The position numbers were made by a program, and so were the translations under genes. DNA of 64,000 bases from NCBI RefSeq assembly GCF_022271435.1, contig NZ_JAFIQY010000028.1, forward strand, positions 1-64,000, in the 5' to 3' direction. Below are positions 62,901-64,000 of the stretch, one piece after another. The notes under the pieces are model-generated. The model did no database searches, was not told the DNA's origin, and saw nothing but the letters and a program-made list of their open reading frames with translations. The number at the start of each line of letters is the position of its first letter. Position 1 is the stretch's first letter. The DNA is from Streptomyces monomycini. GTDB lineage: Bacteria; Actinomycetota; Actinomycetes; Streptomycetales; Streptomycetaceae.

Positions 62901-64000
62901 GACGCGCCAGGTCTCCGGTGCCCAGTTCGCCGGCCATACCGTCGGCCGTGTCCCACATGCCCCAGGCGAGCGAGATGGCGGGCAGCCCCTGAGCCCTGCG
63001 ATGAGCGGCGAGACCGTCGAGGTAAGCGTTGGCGGCAGCGTAGTTGGCCTGCCCCGAGGTGCCCAGGGTGCCTGCCACGGAGGAGTAGAGGACGAAGGCG
63101 GCCAGGTTCTCGTCCTGGGTGAGCCGGTGCAGATGCCAGGCGGCGTCGGCCTTGGCGCGCAGCACGGTGTCGAGCCGCTCGGGCGTCAGGGAACCCAGCG
63201 CTCCGTCGTCGGTCGTGCCGGCGGTGTGGATCACGGCGGTGAGGGGGTGTTGGGCGGGGATGTGGGAGAGGAGGTTGGTGAGGGCGTCGGGGTCGGTGAC
63301 GTCGCAGGCGGTGATGGTGGTGTGGGCGCCGAGTGCGGTGAGTTCGTCGGTGAGTTGTGCTGCGCGTTCTGCGGTGGGTCCGCGGCGGCTGGCCAGGAGG
63401 AGGTGGCGGGTGCCGTGGGTGGTCACCAGGTGGCGGGCGAGCAGTGTTCCGAGTGCTCCGGTGCCGCCGGTGATCAGTACGGTGCCGTCGGGGTTGAGTT
63501 CCGGGGTGTGGGTGGTGGTGGGTTCGGTCCGTGCCAGGCGTGGTGCGAGGAGTTCGCCGTTGCGGAGGGCGAGTTGGGGCTCGCCGGTGGCCAGTACGGC
63601 CGAGATCAGTTCGGCCGACGGGGTTTCGGTGTCCGCGTCGAGGTCGAGCAGGACGAACCGCTCCGGGTGCTCGGACTGCGCGGACCGCACCAGACCCCAC
63701 ACCGACGCGGCGACCGGATCGACGGCCTCACACGTCACCGCATCCCGTGTCACCACGACCAGCGGCTGCGGGACCTCCTGAACCAGATGCTCCTGGACGG
63801 CGGCGAGCGTTCGGCCGAGGACCGAGGACAGCTCATCGGGGTGCCCGGTGCCGTTCGCGCACTCCGCGACGTACACGGTGGCGTCGTTCGCCGTGCCGGC
63901 CGACGGCATGGGAATCGTCTGCCAGTCCAGCCGGAACAGGGAGTCACGCAGCCCGAGGCCGGCGGTCAGACGCCGGGCATCCGTGGCGCGTACCGACAGG
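56992..64000 (-). CDS. Type I PKS, 3' part: ...KR-ACP, then KS-AT(malonyl)-DH-KR-ACP
   Basis: At least 2,335 residues; the frame stays open to the window edge (LRDSLFRLDWQTIP precedes the first Met at 63909), so that Met is not the start. Visible order: KR (63,700-62,950; TDD loop, QANYAAANAY), ACP (about 62,600-62,430), KS (62,375-61,090), AT (60,770-59,900; GHSIG, HAFH, malonyl), DH (from 59,690; HTVHGAAVLPG and LLDAALHPL), KR (about 58,340-57,790), ACP (about 57,440-57,250), then a C-terminal docking helix ending DEDLFEFIDSDLDLD. The last module has no ER, so it leaves a double bond. It has its own terminator. Its docking tail suits hand-over to the bimodular PKS. Confidence 0.93.
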   Translation of the reverse strand, partial: LSVRATDARRLTAGLGLRDSLFRLDWQTIPMPSAGTANDATVYVAECANGTGHPDELSSVLGRTLAAVQEHLVQEVPQPLVVVTRDAVTCEAVDPVAASVWGLVRSAQSEHPERFVLLDLDADTETPSAELISAVLATGEPQLALRNGELLAPRLARTEPTTTHTPELNPDGTVLITGGTGALGTLLARHLVTTHGTRHLLLASRRGPTAERAAQLTDELTALGAHTTITACDVTDPDALTNLLSHIPAQHPLTAVIHTAGTTDDGALGSLTPERLDTVLRAKADAAWHLHRLTQDENLAAFVLYSSVAGTLGTSGQANYAAANAYLDGLAAHRRAQGLPAISLAWGMWDTADGMAGELGTGDLARLERMGIAPFDAAEGLALFDAALGSGLPVLVPARLDTAGLRKRTDGVPSLFRGLVRAPARTARSDEPSLLQRLAALPTDRQRSVVTELVRDAVAGVLGHDTSRSVETDREFKSLGFDSLMAVELRNRLNTVTGLKLPATLVFDHPTTHALAAHLHDQLTGTTAAPVAIPATTTFGDDADDPIVIVGMACHYPGDVASPEDLWHLVANGTDATTDFPDNRDWNVDALYDPDPAQAGKSYTRRGGFLHDAAAFDAEFFGLSPREALATDPQQRLLLQTAWETLERAGIDPTTLHSTPTGVFTGVMYSDYASRLRHLPAELEGYLTSGSAGSVASGRVAYTLGLEGPAVTVDTACSSSLVALHLAAQALRNGECTLALAGGVTVMATPTTFIEFSRQRGLAPDGRCKPFSADADGTAWGEGVGMLALERLSDARRNGHRVLATIRGSAVNQDGASNGLTAPNGPSQERVIRQALASARLQPGDVDAVEAHGTGTTLGDPIEAQALLATYGQGRAKDQALRLGSLKSNIGHTQAAAGVAGVIKMVMAMHHGVLPQTLHAEEPSPHVDWSSGAVSLLTDNTPWPVAENRPRRAAVSSFGIGGTNAHLILEQTPEAPVVAQAEETTGVVPWVLSGKSEDALRDQAARLLDLVAAQPDLRPAQVGLALATTRTHFAHRAAVVAERRQDFLSGLAAIARGEDAAHVVHGHADSAGDEARIAFLFSGQGSQRAGMGAQLYAAYPAYATAFDEVDAALQTEGLGCSLHEVLGDAEALKRTEYAQPALFALQTALFRLWEHLGVRPAYVAGHSIGEIAAAHAAGILSLSHAARLAVQRGRLMQQLPNGGGMLAVQADQKTVQPLLEAAEGTVALAAVNSSHSVVLSGDEDTLAALQSEFEERGIRTRQLTVSHAFHSPHMQPMLDELRAVTQSLDFRPATLPLVSTLTGQTATHHDLAHPDYWTDHARNTVRFHHALTTLHEHGTTAYLEIGPDTSLTTHTQHTHPDTPSAPTLRKNQPEPHTLTTTLAHLHTTNTATPDWQHLYPNTTPHSDLPTYPFQNQHHWLTAPESSGEATDFGLDSTDHPLLGADLELVDTREHLFTGKLSLRSHPWLAEHTVHGAAVLPGSAYVDLALCVGARTGHAVLDELTLEAPLVVPDRSPVHVQLLLSEADDAGHRRLTVHSRPGGQDAAGAAWVRHAVGSLRRSEPEEREVPVAGGSWPPAGAEQVPVEELYERLGARGQDYGPGFRGVTAVWRAEDELFAEVRLPDAVRGEEARFAVHPALLDAALHPLGLRPATNAGTDDGVDSNSLRLPFAWSGVRLHATGATAVRLRVAPSSADSVALTLTDAKGAPVVSVESLVLRPFDPAQLRSPAVGHRDALFAVDWVPAVPGAVEATPEHVVEFFDFGTEATGHPAAHRSAQEALAAVQRWLAEDRGDRARLVCVTRDAVAARGKDGVAGLDASPVWGLVRSAQSEHPERFVLLDLDADTETPSAELISAVLATGEPQLALRNGELLAPRLARTEPTTTHTPELNPDGTVLITGGTGALGTLLARHLVTTHGTRHLLLASRRGPTAEGAAQLTDELTALGAHTTITACDVTDPDALTNLLSHIPAEHPLTAVIHTAGTTDDGTVTSLSPESLDGVLRAKVDAAWHLHRLTQDENLAAFVLYSSFAGVLGNAGQANYAAANTYLDALAAHRRALGLPGTSLAWGLWEEESDLTRVLAPAERARLGREGVMPIGSSEGLELFDAALALDTAVPVPVRLDPAALRRRATAGSLPPLHRGLVPAAGPAAASASAAPAASVDAGAELRQRLSGVDEGERHRLLVELVRGQVAGVLGHTSPAAVATERGLMDMGFDSLSAVELRNRLGTATRLRLSTTLVFDYPTPVAIAGHLVERLSAEMPRAELSSLEALEAAVEEIGADEERRSRLTVRLEALLNKLAGGSAGLTGPEGFPDGLEAAADEDLFEFIDSDLDLD
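58041..58539. repeat. KR-segment duplication, copy 1
   Basis: A 499-bp stretch covering the end of the KR structural half and the N-terminal KR Rossmann part. It matches 63204-63702 (offset 5,163) with about four differences seen by eye and no gaps. Confidence 0.9.
63204..63702. repeat. KR-segment duplication, copy 2
   Basis: Partner of 58041-58539 in the preceding module of the same PKS gene. The borders are sharp on both sides. Confidence 0.9.

Noticed and set aside
63907..63909. ATG as start of the upstream PKS gene
   Set aside because: It lies inside the KR structural half, and the frame continues open with typical PKS sequence to the window edge.

Overview
The window is high-GC actinobacterial DNA and almost certainly comes from a Streptomyces. 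The evidence is GC-rich third codon positions, many GTG starts, a Wbl protein, SARP and LAL-type regulators, Streptomyces-type insertion sequences and a large modular type I polyketide synthase (PKS) locus. No rRNA or tRNA gene and no CRISPR array was seen.

Region 1 (1-7,550) is a mobile, decaying zone. It starts with the tail of an IS5-family transposase and a complete but multiply frameshifted second IS5/IS427-type element with TA flanks. Next comes an intact minus-strand operon albA-albB-albC: a cyclodipeptide synthase plus the two subunits of a cyclic dipeptide oxidase, as in albonoursin biosynthesis. After it lie a DsbA-like oxidoreductase pseudogene with two in-frame stops, an IS701-family transposase pseudogene broken at a 7-bp tandem repeat, and the remnant of an integrative element (small ORF, excisionase-like HTH protein, decayed tyrosine recombinase). 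A wbl gene closes the region.

Region 2 (7,770-17,190) looks like ordinary chromosomal genes: an SMP-30-like protein, an APC-family amino-acid permease, a DUF5685-like protein with a very cysteine-rich tail, a 44-codon ORF coupled to an ABC exporter, a protein with possible Ig-like repeats, and a lipoprotein. Strong hairpins separate the transcription units.

Region 3 (17,290-29,940) is a regulatory block: a large AfsR-type SARP-ATPase, three tandem LuxR-type LAL regulators with overlapping or 5-nt junctions, and a small SARP whose 3' end overlaps the last LAL gene.

Region 4 (30,145-64,000, running off the right edge) is a spirotetronate-type biosynthetic cluster. A minus-strand operon of about 23.5 kb encodes, in order, a KAS III-like enzyme, an FkbH-like glyceryl-ACP synthase, a stand-alone ACP, an E2-like acyltransferase and an alpha/beta hydrolase. 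This is the five-gene tetronate cassette known from abyssomicin-type clusters (AbyA1-A5). Two PKS proteins follow (a fully reducing bimodule, then a terminal KS-AT-ACP module without thioesterase), then a class A FAD enzyme and an AbyU/PyrI4-like beta-barrel spirotetronate cyclase. Between this operon and the upstream PKS lie a P450-ferredoxin pair on the plus strand and a second P450 on the minus strand. The upstream PKS (at least 2,335 residues in view) ends in a KS-AT-DH-KR-ACP module.

Working model (inference): the PKS makes a linear polyene-containing beta-ketoacyl chain. The cassette loads and acetylates a glyceryl unit, closes the tetronate ring and eliminates acetate to an exocyclic methylene. 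The AbyU-like cyclase, possibly preceded by a second cyclisation by the FAD enzyme, then builds the spiro ring, and the P450s decorate it. The predicted chain next to the tetronate (one methyl branch, then three CH2, then C=C) differs from abyssomicin. The PKS genes carry long near-identical duplications (about 991 bp over the ER domains, about 499 bp over KR segments), suggesting recent domain homogenisation.
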